A stretch of DNA of 45,217 nt from Seison nebaliae (Eukaryota > Rotifera > Pararotatoria > Seisonacea > Seisonidae). Both the position numbers and the translations under genes were made by a program. The stretch lies in NCBI GenBank assembly GCA_023231475.1, contig JALJEE010000993.1, forward strand, positions 1 through 45,217. The letters run 5' to 3'. The notes under the pieces were generated by a model. It was not told where the DNA came from and made no database searches. It saw only the letters and a list, made by a program, of their open reading frames with translations. How positions within the stretch are numbered: position 1 is the first letter of the stretch; every line of letters begins with the position of its first letter. Positions 1 through 11,228 of this stretch are shown here, piece after piece.

Positions 1-2872
1 TGTAGTATTATGGTGTCAAGTGAAAGTTTCCAGAGTTCAATATGTCCAAAAGTACGTAAGAATCTTGTCGTTAATTTCGTTTGCGTTAAACACCCAAAAT
101 TTGTAAGTTATGTTGGAAGCACAGTACCAGAAAGTTCGCCAACAGCCATAGACATAAAAGATTACTTTAATCTACCTGAATTTAAAGATAAGACTCCAAC
201 TGAAATCGATCAAATGATTCCTCAATTATACGAACAGATCGGTGAAGGAGAAGTGTTAAATAACATAACCCGTACCGAGCCTATATGTGATACACAAGTT
301 TTAGAACTTAAATGTGGTAGTGGAGAATTAATGCACATTGTTTCTGCATTTTATGGAAAACCTGAAGCTAATAAGAAATATGGCAATTGTCTTTCTATTG
401 ATCGTGTAGCTACCAACTTTCCTTGTTTTGATCGTGATGCTCTCAGTAAGATTAAGGATGTTTGCGAATACACCGAAATTTGTAACATATCTCCAAATAA
501 ATTATTGTCATCCGGAAGGTCGTGCAACGGAATTACGCAAAATTTGATTGTCGATTTCGTTTGTGTCGGTTTAGAGAATGTTGAAGCTCAGGACATGATT
601 CTCCACCCTAACAAAGTTAATGAAAATGATCCTATTATGTCTCAAAATAATAACCTTGAAGACTATATAGTAGGCAAAAATGATAAGGATAAATTGAGAG
701 CCACCGAAGAATATTATACTGATTTAACTGGTGACCTCATTATGGGTACAAAAAATAAACCACTTTGTGATGGACAAAAACTGACAATTCAATGTAAACC
801 AGCCGACAAAATTCATATTGTGGGAGCATTTTACGGTAAGCCAAAATCAAACACACAATATGGTTCTTGTCAGAAAATTGATGCCGTAAAAGGATCTTTT
901 CCATGTAGCAAAGTCAATATAATGGCCGTTGTCAAAGAACAGTGCGAAGAAAGAAATAGTTGTGTTTTGGTCGTAGATGATGAAAATTTAGCCGTGGCGA
1001 GTTGTATCGGTATAAAGAAACATTTGATAGTTTCTGCTGTTTGTTTGGATCTATCAGACCAAATATCAGTGTTAGGTATAAATGTTGATGATACATCTGA
1101 ATATGCAAATAAGAAAGAAGTACCTGATGTAAATGATAAAAGTTTATCAGCACCTGACAACTTTTACGAGTCTATTACAAGTTCCAAGCCGAAATCGTAC
1201 ACAATTTCTCCTCCAGTGTGCGACGGTCAAAAATTAAAAATTAAATGCACAGGAGAAAATAATCTAATTCATGTGATATCGGCTTTCTATGGTAAGCCTA
1301 AGGCTGATACAAAATATGGATACTGCAGAAAAAGAGATTTTATGGAAAGCCAATTTCCCTGCTATTCTTCAAGTATTTTAACAGTTCTATCGAACAAATG
1401 TGAAACTCGTAAATCATGTTCGATTAAAGTCGGTAATTCACTTGCCAATAACCCCGATTGTCAATTGATAGAGAAACATCTTATTGTCAAATTTGTTTGT
1501 GTATATCATAAGCCTGAGGAACCAGTAAGTACATTACCACCTGTTTTAACAACAAAACCGCTTATTACGTCAAGTCCAAAACCGATTTCTTCTACAACTG
1601 CGAATAAAATCAGTACTACTATACAACCAATAGGTGGCACAAAGCCTAAAAATATTGACTATGTTCCACATCCACAATTTCCACCAGGATGGATTTCACA
1701 ACCGACCATTATAAGTATTCAGCTCATGCCATACAGAATTGCAACATATCCCCAAATTAATATTAAGGAATGTTTATCTTGTTGCTACTTAAACCCTGAA
1801 GTTCATTTTACTCATTCTTTCACTCACTAATCCCATTAAAGTGTTCAAGTTTCATCTATCAGAACAGCGCATCATCTTGTCACCACTTTAACCAATCAGT
1901 GAAAGTTCCAGAGAATAATGCACCAGGTATACTAAAAGACTTATATTCGGAATATAGTTTGGCTTATTGAAATTATCAAATTTCCATTATATATTTTATT
2001 AAATTTCAGGGCCTAGAACCTCACTACCACTTCCAATAAAAGGTTTTTAATTTTAAAATAATCAATTTTTAATTCTAAACAAATTCCATGAATTTAGATG
2101 ATACTATACAAATGAATAATAACATCACAACTAAATACAATTCAAGTTTCTTAACACATCCATTGGGTTAGAAATTTTTAAATATAATTATATTAATTAA
2201 TATAATTATTTTTATTAAATAAATTTTTATCAAATATTAGATTGGCAATGGAATCAGAAATTTGTTCATCTGCCACAACATATTAAACCCATTCAGACAC
2301 TACCAATATCAAACTCACATGATTGTCAAATGAAATGTTTAGACACCGTTCGTTGTTTGAGTATCATGTTTGAACCGCAACAATCAGCTTGTTCGATGTA
2401 TCCGATGAATTCGTTGTATACACCAAACATGTTGAATCAAGTTCAATCGAATCAAGGAGGATATCCTCTCATGGAAATGTATCCGCCACTCCCACCAAAC
2501 GGTGGTCCAAATCAACTGAATTGGCGTAGTTTCCAGAATATGGCGGCACCATGTCCTAATAACTCAGAAGAACAAAGTTTCGAGTCATGTAAACATGATT
2601 GTACGATGGATGATAACGTTATCAATTCTTTTATCATTTAATTCACCTATTTTTAGTGTCGTGGTTTCTCTTATGATTTCAAACGTGGTTTCTGTTATCC
2701 AACTCACTACTCCACCTTAGACGTCCCCAAACATACCAAATATCATAGAACAAGTAATTTGTACGAAAAATTTGGAAAAGGTTTTTCTCTTGTTTAAAAT
2801 TTCCAAAAATTCATTTTTCAAATTTTGTTTTAGCAAACTCGGGATATTAAGAAATTTAAAAGCCGAAAATGA
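1..2872 (+). CDS. SUEL-lectin / PAN-domain secreted protein, 3' part (5' end outside window)
   Basis: The reading frame is open from base 1, inside a SUEL (rhamnose/galactose-binding lectin) domain whose C-terminal half ends near base 90. Three complete SUEL domains follow, at about 283-573, 763-1056 and 1213-1512. Each has the hallmark AFYGKP block, a YGxC motif, an FPC motif and a closing HLIV-F-C or similar. A Pro/Thr-rich linker (1515-1660) leads to three cysteine patterns like PAN/apple modules (about 1770-1910, 2320-2400 and 2590-2720). My model has exons 1-1800, 1842-1926, 2010-2042, 2098-2166, 2241-2617, 2657-2791 and 2834-2872. Every junction is GT-AG and keeps frame, with introns of 39-83 bp. 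The last intron is the least certain; without it the protein stops at 2797. Such proteins are extracellular carbohydrate binders; the partner is unknown. It converges with the next gene, only 56 bp away. Confidence 0.85.
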
Positions 2873-2897
2873 ACTGTAGTATATGTGTATGTGAATG

Positions 2898-2903
2898 TTT
2901 ATT
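2898..2903 (-). other. Poly(A) signal of the UBASH3-like gene
   Basis: AATAAA on the minus strand (tttatt on plus) lies 26 bp past the stop codon at 2929. It is also 26 bp past the stop of the converging SUEL/PAN gene, so the two 3' UTRs probably overlap. Confidence 0.5.
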
Positions 2904-2928
2904 ATTTTCCTGAATTATAAAATTTCTT

Positions 2929-3984
2929 CTAAATATTTCTCCAACTTACTTTCTGTTTCGTTTTTAACATTTCCATTTGAACTTTCAGTGGCTGATGTTG
3001 GAGTAGAGGATTAAAATTACTTCTTTTCATTTCAGCTGGAATGACATTCCAAGGTTCGACGATCCAATCCTCTTCCAACCTCGTAGCGTTAGGTTTCAAC
3101 TCTCTTGAAATGACTGTCATTCCTGTATCGGGCACTTGTTTCCCAAGAACAAACATGATTTCATCAGTATAATCTCGAATATCGACACCTAAAAGTTCTT
3201 GGGTAGCTGCCGCTAATGTACCTTTATGACCACATATCAATACATTTAAATCTATAAAAACGATTGAAAATTTTTTTTTAAAATATATAATTAATAATTA
3301 TAAATAATTAATAAATATGTATAATTCAAATATAATTAAATTAGAACTGGTTGATGGAAGTGAATTGACCATATTAGTTATGGCATTATAATTCCGTTGA
3401 AAATAGTGGGGCATATTTTCATTACGAAATCTTTCCAACTGGTTTATTGTACCACAAGCTTTATAATTGTCATTTACAACGGTTTGTACAGCGTCTATGA
3501 AGGTAATTGATAAGAGCTTGAAAAAAAAAGAGGGAAAACTTCGCAATTCCGTCATCGATAGAAATTGGGGTACTCGAGAAGAACAACCGAAAAAATCAAA
3601 TAAAAATGGTTCGATACCTATTGCTAATTCTCGTTGATGATTTGCTTTTAAAATATTGGTGATCGACTGTACACATCTTAAGGCTGGTGATGAAAAAGCG
3701 GCGGAAAAGTTTATTCCTTGACTTTTGAAATATTGCCCCAATAATCGACATTGATAATGACCGAGAGATGTCAATGGAGGATCAAATAAATGATCTTCTT
3801 TACTCCTAGGATAAATGTTGAGTGGCAAATTTAAATTATTCCTATTAAGGGCTGAGAATAAATTTTTTTTTTTTTATTCAATTGATATTATTTAACCTCC
3901 ATTCGTATCAAATATTTCATTCACCCATTCATCTCCAAAATAGTCATCCATTCGCTGACCATGACACACCACGAACAATCTCAT
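2929..3984 (-). CDS. UBASH3/TULA-like histidine-phosphatase-fold protein
   Basis: Exons on the minus strand are 3984-3897, 3851-3348 and 3251-2929, in frame with introns of 45 and 96 bp, giving 304 residues. The protein covers just the phosphoglycerate-mutase-like domain of UBASH3/STS phosphatases. It starts MRLFVVCHGQRMD, carries NLNLP then the SPALRCVQ block and an IEPFLF block, and ends with the second-histidine motif ICGHKGTL. UBA and SH3 domains found in UBASH3A/B are absent. The first catalytic motif is CHGQR where active relatives have RHGER, so the arginine next to the catalytic histidine is lost and activity is doubtful. The start at 3984 is chosen because it places RHG-like residues where the family has them. 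The frame stays open upstream to 4089, so a longer N-terminus is possible. Family assignment is firm; substrate is unknown. Confidence 0.8.
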
Positions 3985-4928
3985 ACTGATAATAAGTTGA
4001 ATGAAAACGTGAAATAATTGAAGAGTAACCGTGAGATTTCCATTTTTGAATATTCTGAAATCTTGAAATGAAATAAGAAACACTAACAAGCGATATATGA
4101 AATTGCAAGTTTAAATATGACATAAACTCTTATATAGAATTATTGGACTATGTGAATTGTAAGAACAATGTAAAATGTGTAAAGTACAAATTTCATGAGA
4201 ATTTTATTGTAAATTAAAATTTTACATTTTTCTTCATTTCTTATTCTTATTCAATCGCGAATAAACAATTATTCAATAATATCAAACTCTTTTTAAAATT
4301 AAATGAATATATCCAAACAAATTACACATGTTTTTATCGTATTTATTTTATTTTATTATAAACAATGAAAAGAGTTAATGAATATTTTATTATTATATAA
4401 TTATATTATTATTATACTTCTGACTATTTTAATGAAAGATTAATTAAATTATTTCTAACAATTTTCTATTTCAAATTTCTACTTGGAAAATATGCACAAG
4501 TAAATAATATGTGCACTATAATTAATGTTGAATGAATATTGTTGATTTTAAATTCCTTGGTCAAATTTCTTATAGAATTATTTGAGAACAATAATAAGAA
4601 AGAGAGAGAAAAATGTGTGAAAGTTTTAGGACAGATAATAAGAAGAATGAAGGAAATCAAATAGATTTAATCGAATACTCAATCTTCTTTTTTTTAAAAA
4701 ATGGGAAAATTTATAATATTTTAATTTCTCCATGTCTCATCGTGAAATGTGACGAGAAATGAATGAAGAAGCGAAATGAAATAATTGTGAAGTGTTAAAT
4801 GTGAAAAGTAAAATAGACTTTGTTGTCAGAACTAAAAGGAAAGTAAGAAAGGAGAGAAAGTCAATAAATAAATTGAGATAAATGGATTGACAATAATGGT
4901 TAGATCGAATCATCTCTCGAATATCTCG
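3985..4928. other. Intergenic, no gene seen
   Basis: Very AT-rich sequence between the phosphatase start and the peptide-precursor stop. Short homopolymer and TA/TTA runs are present around 4320-4450. I see no ORF with coding character, RNA gene or repeat family here. Confidence 0.6.
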
Positions 4929-5192
4929 TTATGTGTCATATTCCATGTTCAATTGTTGTCGAACGAGCCAACCAAGAGCGTCAGCTCCATTGAGGAAATT
5001 TCTTTTGTTTCTTCCACTAACTTCCTTCGCCATTCTGATCAATTTCTTCAATTCTTCAGTAAAATATTCTTGATCGTGATTGGAAGCGACTGAACGTTTT
5101 GCGTCCGATCGAATTGATGCCGATTGAATGGTCATAGTGAGACATGCCATAATCATCATGAAGCAGGTGATGGCGGTGAAATGTAATTTCAT
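4929..5192 (-). CDS. Small secreted prohormone-like peptide precursor
   Basis: The single-exon ORF encodes 87 residues. A start at 5192 gives a textbook signal peptide (basic MKLH, then hydrophobic residues to about 24, cleavage near SA). Two dibasic Lys-Arg sites follow, at residues 32-33 and 63-64. Processing would release a middle peptide of about 29 residues (34-62) and a C-terminal peptide of 23 residues beginning NFLNGADALGWLV. There are no cysteines after the signal region and no clear C-terminal Gly for amidation on the last peptide. A Gly-Arg at 60-61 could amidate the middle one. This architecture is that of a neuropeptide or peptide-hormone precursor, but neither peptide matches a family I can name. 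The upstream frame to 5291 looks like 5' UTR, with a possible splice acceptor near 5226. Confidence 0.55.
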   Translation of the reverse strand: MKLHFTAITCFMMIMACLTMTIQSASIRSDAKRSVASNHDQEYFTEELKKLIRMAKEVSGRNKRNFLNGADALGWLVRQQLNMEYDT

Positions 5193-6606
5193 TGTGTGGG
5201 GAAATTCACTCGTTCTCAAATCTCTAAGGGAGATGCACACATCAAAATGAAAGGGAGAAATTAGATGAATTGAAAATTGAAGATAATTCACTGAAAAAAA
5301 TTGAGGAATGATAGGGAAGAAATTTGTTTTCTGAAATGACTTTCTTTTTTCACACGAGAAAAGAATCGTCGTAGTTTTTTTCTTTTAATTTCTCTTCTTT
5401 TATATTGAATGTCATTTCCTTTAACTAGCAAATATTTGAAGATCGTTAGCATATCATTAGTTGATGGAATGGAACGTGAAATATAAAAAAGAAAATGAAT
5501 AATACAAATTCCTGAAATATATACCATATCGTTTGGATTTAGACTTGATGTGTGTTGGCGTCGACATAAACTCTTTTCGCTCACTCCCTTTTCAATCTAC
5601 CAAATTCGATGGACGGATTTTAAAGTAGAATGAGGAGAAAGTCAAAATAATATTAGCACGAATTCGAATGATTATTATTCTGACGATTATGAGTTTGGTT
5701 AATAACGAATGAATTTATTGGATATGCTAACGATGTTGTTAGTGCACACATCTCATTAATATTCAATTTCACATCTTATAACGATGTCAAGAAACAAAAT
5801 TCTATCTACTTTTCTCTCATTGTTCTTTATCTAATAAGATTCTTAACGAGAGATCTTCCTATCTCCCGTCTTGTCATTATTATTATGTTACTTACAATGA
5901 AGTTGTTGAAAATGCACAGAAAATGCACAGAAAATGCACAAAAGTTTATAAGGATATTTCTCATGTTTGTTGAAGAAGTAAAAATGACCAATGAAGAAAA
6001 GTTAATCGATAAATCAATTAAACTAATATTCGAATTAATTAAAGTGAATTTGAAGGAGAAATGAAATAAATGAATTTGTCTGAAAGATTGGAAGGAGAGT
6101 GGAATGGAGAATCATAAAAGTCTTTCATATTTATGTTCCGTTAGTCGTCATAACACAGATATCACATTTCGTTTACAAATTACATTTAAATACAAAACCA
6201 ATTTACTTTCTATTTACTTGGTCGTTGATGGGAGTTAAGGGATTTAAAGAGACTTCACTGAAAAATGAATAAGATCAGATGACACAAAGATCCATCAGAT
6301 CGACTGCACAAATGAACAAGAGAAGAGATTGTTGAAGAAAGGAGAATTGTATGGAGATAATGGAGAAAAAGGAAATATATTTCAACATTCATTTTGACGT
6401 TGCTCGCAATGATGAAGTGAGAGGAGAATATCCGTTTGCCATTGATGGATGACAGTTGTTGGAATATTAGTCGGAATATTATCTTTCTCCTCAACATTCG
6501 ATTCTCTTTCAAATAATCTAATGAATGTTTTGTCGACGTTCCACTACTCATTAGTTGGGAGGAAAGGAAATTATCTTTTCTAGATTTTTATTCATTACTT
6601 TATTCA
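5193..6606. other. Intergenic with short tandem repeat
   Basis: AT-rich, no supportable gene. At about 5911-5941 an 11-bp motif (gaaaatgcaca) occurs three times in tandem. The left part probably holds the 5' UTR and promoter of the peptide precursor. The right end (6588-6593) carries AATAAA on the minus strand just past the TIMELESS stop codon. Confidence 0.5.
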
Positions 6607-9600
6607 TCATCGTCGTGATGATTGGGAAAAGAAATCTTTTTCTATTTCAGTTAGTAAGTCCAAATCATCTTCTTCTAATTCACCACACGTCTTCTTCTCC
6701 AATTTCTTCTCATTGTCTCTCTCATTCTCATTATCCATCTCAGTCGTCAAAACGTCTTCAACAATAATCTTATCATTCCAATTACTGACAATTGGATAAG
6801 CTTCTTCTTTTGTCATATCTTCTGAAAAACTCTCATTTCTTGATGATTCCGAAGAACTAGTTATTCTCGTTAATTTATCATGAGATGATTTCTCCAATTT
6901 CTCGTCATTTTTCTCATTCTCGATATTTGACTCATTTAATGAAATTTCATCCACAATTTCTTTATTATTCATTTTAATCGAATTTTCTGATAATTGAAAT
7001 TTTATATGTTTTTCATTTTCATCCAAAATATTTTCGTCTTTTTCAAATTTCTCATCATTATCATCAGATTCGATAATATCTGGATTTTGACATGAATCAT
7101 CGAGATCGACGAGATCGGACGATGTAGTTTGAATTGATGTTTTCTTTTTATCCTCATAAGATTCGATCAATTTCAATTCTATTAATTTCTTTCCGATTTT
7201 CTTCATTTCACATCGTCGAATTGTCTCGTCTTTCAATTTCAATTGTTTAATGATAATTTTCAAATCTTTCACAGATAATCGAGTCTCGTCTTCGAAATGT
7301 AATTTGAAAATCTCTTCCAAATATTCCACACGATTATTTATCCAGAATTCCAATTTCTTATTTGGATCGATCGGTTCAATTAGTTCCAATTCTAACAATC
7401 GTTTTTTAATAACTCGTTCACTTTTTCTTATACTCAAATGCTCCGCTAAATAACTGACACAGTCGGAAATATTTTCCTTCTCGTTCAAATTCGTTTGAGG
7501 GAAATCAATTTTGAATTGTTCAAATAATAATTTCAACTCATCATCATCAGTTTGATGCCAATGAGATAATTGTTTCTCTTGTCGTTTCTTCCAAAGGAAT
7601 TCATTCTCTTTTCCATATTGTAAATGTGCCGCCAAATGAGCTCGTTTGGGGAGGAGACAACGAACAATATATTGAGGCTTCTTCCCGATATATTTGGTGA
7701 ATTCGGATAGAACTTGAACAGAAATCGAATATAAATTGAAATAATTTCTCTCGTCGTCATTTACTTTCTCTTTTTGAGTTTTCCTACGCATTTTTAATTG
7801 GAACGATTGATATGATGCACGTGCCATCTCGTCATGACATATGCGGTCGAATAATCGGAGACTATTCAAATTGAACGAACAAAAAAGGAATAATTTCGAT
7901 TTATCGAACAATACTCGTCTCACCAATTTAATGAGGGAACGTAAAGAATCACTTAACAATTCTTTGTAGTCGTTCAATAAGAAGAATAACCATTTTGTGA
8001 AAATTGGCGATGTCAATCGATCCAGTATCAAATCATAATCGAACGATACAAATTCCATATTATACAAATTATCATCATCATCATCATCAATATCGTTATC
8101 ATCATAATCGTGTAATTTTGAATATTTTTCAAAAATCTCTCTCAATATCTTCAGAATAAATTTGTTGTTGTCATTGTCGGTTTGAAGGATGTTGTTCTCC
8201 ATTAATTGTTCCAATAATTTTCCATCATCCATACCATCATTTATGGGATATCTGTTCTCCATCAATTGTCCATATTTTTTAATTAATAAATCGACCACTT
8301 TAATTCCGTTGGCGAATGAATGACCGTCTCTCATCAACTGATAAATATGTCGTTCAATTTGGAGCCATTGTTCATTGATGGTATTTTCCATGTTCTCTTC
8401 ATCTCCTTCTCCGACCAGGTCGATTGGAAATTTTTCGTCTGAAAAATTCTTTCCATTCATTCGAATGATGTTCTCAAATAGTTGGGAAGTTGATGGATGA
8501 AGATCGATTGATTTCTTCTTTTTTTTATTTTTTCTCTTTTTCTCCTTTCTCTCCAAATTATACAATTCTTGTCCTCTTATCCACAAATCGACTATCTCCA
8601 GAAGGAGTAATAGAATTGTTCTATCAATTAAATTGAAATAATTTAAGAGAATAAAATTCAAATAATAAACTTATTTAATCGATGTAAAGTGAATTGTTGA
8701 AGCCAATTGAAGATTTGATCAGTATATTCATTATAAGAGTAAATTTCAATTTCCTTCTTAACGACCAGATTGAAAGCGACATTATTCTTCTCTTTCAATT
8801 GACGGACGTGAGAGAATAAGCGCAATATCGAATGTATGACATCCAACGATAATTTGAATCTGAAAATTTTTTATAGTCAGTAAATTTAAAAAGGAAATGA
8901 TTTGTGAAGTGTGAATGTCTCTCGATTATTACATGAATGAAATGGAATTTTTTTTTTTACCAATTAATCTCATTTAAATGGCAAAATGAAATTCGAACTT
9001 TTCTTCTAAACAAATTTTTCGAAAAACTAATTAACAAATAACTAATACTCCCACTCATACGATCATATAATGATCATCGTTAATAAAAGTAAATAACTTT
9101 TCTTTCGACGTTTTGGGAGCTAATTTAATTTCATCGAAACTTTTGTTCGCTTCTCGGAAAATGAAAGTGAGAAAATCAACAGAGAGATGTCGATCCACAC
9201 TACCCAAATCCTTCTCCAATCGACCACAATTATTTGACGTGTTCATCCGTCGAACGTACTCCAAACAATACGTCGTTACGTAGAGAAATGTCAAATGATC
9301 TTCTTCTAAAATTTCAGAAGAATTCTTCAATTTTTGTCCGACATTCCTCATGAATTGTGCATGAATTTTCAAAAAATTCTTCATGAATTTCCGAATAGTT
9401 TCGAAGAATTTCATTTGCAAGTCGTCGTCATCTCCATCACATTTGAGCTGCATTTGAATTCGAGTCGATGTCAACAAACGATTAAGTCGCTGGTCTTTAC
9501 TTTGTTCCTCTTCCAGAATTGTTTTGTTCTTGTACCGTCTTAATCGTTTCGCTTCATGTTTATAAGTTATTTGTTTCTCGTTCGTCGCATTTGGAGGATG

Positions 9601-11228
9601 GAGAAACACGCGATTCTTATTCTCTTCTTTATTTTTCTGCTCGTACATTCCTCCGAAATCTGTGTGACTATTGTTGAAGGTGTGAAATTGAATTGATGAC
9701 GAAGAAAATGAAATTAAAATATTGACCGAATATTTTCTCGTTTTCTTTTATTGCGACGATTGTTTTGAGATTGAAGAGCATTCTCTAATTGTCTAGTGAA
9801 TTGAAGTAGTTGTTGAAAATAGTTCATAAAGAAAACTTTGTTATTTCTTGAATTAACGGATTACTGGCAGCAGTAACTATTGATGTCGATGATGGTTCTT
9901 CCGTTTCCATTTCCTTTAATGACGTTACATTAAAATTTCTTTTTATTTTCTTATCTTTCGAATACATATCAGTAAATGAAACTAATTCATCTACTTTCTA
10001 CAAAATTTTATTTTAATTAATCAATCATTAATTAATACATTTAATAATGGTAACGATGTTTGAGAGAATCGAGTAGATGATGTCAAGTGCGAACAAATAC
10101 AAATTGATTTCGTCATTCAATTCTTCATTCGACATAATAAATAATAGAAGGGGGAAGAAATTGGTGGTAATGAGACATCTGCACTAAATGTGCACTAAAT
10201 TGAATAAATTAGAAGGAAACTTGATAAATTGTCTTTGGAAGAGGAGTACGTCTGATCGATAAGTTTCCGTATGATAATGTGTGTCAATGTGTACGTGGAG
10301 CATGTTGCGGATGAATATCAGTATTCGTTCCAACAACTTCCGTTTATCGTCCACGTAAATTTCTTCATTCTAACACGTAGAAGTGAGATAAATGTGGAAA
10401 GAATAAATTTGAAAAATTTTAGATAAATAAAAAATTAAAAAAAGATGATAGACGAGATAATGTTAAGAATAAGATTACAAACATTTTCCAACGAATATTG
10501 AAACAGTTTCATTAAACTCTCCAATAACAATTCGTCACAACAAAACTGAAAAATTTCACACAAATAATTTGTTAGAAATAGAATGAGATAAACATCTTTC
10601 ATTTCCTGAATTGTCGATTGGAGATAAAGATATTCTGAATATTCATTCTTATTTGTCGGCACTTCTCGTTTGTAACATAAGAGTGCTGGTTTCGATAAAT
10701 CGGCTAATAATCTTTTTTTTATTAATTTTGAAATTAAAAATATTTAAAATTCATATAATAACAACAAGAACAATTAAGATTAACCTAAGAGATAAATTGA
10801 AGATACATTGATCCACTTCTTCATCATTCATCACATTCTCCGTCTCCTCCTCATTTTCTGTGTCGACTAATCGTTTCGTTTTATTCCTCTCACGAATTTC
10901 ATTTTTTTTCTCCTTCTGTTTCTCTTTGGGAAGGAATTGAATGAAAACATCATTTTCCAGCAACTTCAACAACGGAATCAGATGTTTCTGAACGATCTTC
11001 AATCGAATCATCTCTCGACGACATTTCATCGTCTCCGTATCCATTCGTAACACTCGTTCCAATTCACGCAATGACGCTTAATTGAGAATTAATCAGATAT
11101 TTTATTCAAATCTTACACGAACCATAACAATCAGCATCTCGAATATAAATGTTTCGCGATTCATCCAAATAGCCGATGGAGGAGACGATCGCTTGAATTT
11201 GATGAGTTCTTCTCGATTTGAAATTCAT
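6607..11228 (-). CDS. TIMELESS: TIMELESS (replication fork protection complex subunit)
   Basis: Ten exons on the minus strand: 11228-11123, 11076-10785, 10711-10483, 10369-10221, 10178-10055, 9997-9837, 9792-9727, 9667-9098, 8859-8671 and 8620-6607, about 1299 residues. The N-terminus (IVSSIGYLDE, DADCY, LRELERVLRMD) and the blocks LSKPALLCY, LLERILIFIRNMLHV and HTDFGGMY align with animal TIMELESS. So do the later stretches VLSEFTKYIGKKPQ and the two homeodomain-like repeats beginning LSHWHQTDDDELKLLFEQF. With TIPIN, TIMELESS stabilises stalled forks and supports cohesion in the nucleus. It is the timeout/Tim-1 type, not the circadian paralogue. An Asp-run (about 8050-8100) and a long acidic tail are present. 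The 3' end of exon 8 is ambiguous: 9098 keeps frame, but residues past it, to 9061, also resemble the family, so a tiny exon may be missed. Confidence 0.88.

Noticed and set aside
5911-5941. Possible CRISPR-like or regulatory array from the gaaaatgcaca triplet
   Set aside because: Direct tandem copies with no spacers in a eukaryotic intergenic region; simple slippage explains it.
6555-6767. 70-residue plus-strand frame at the TIMELESS 3' end
   Set aside because: Antisense shadow of the acidic, low-complexity TIMELESS tail.
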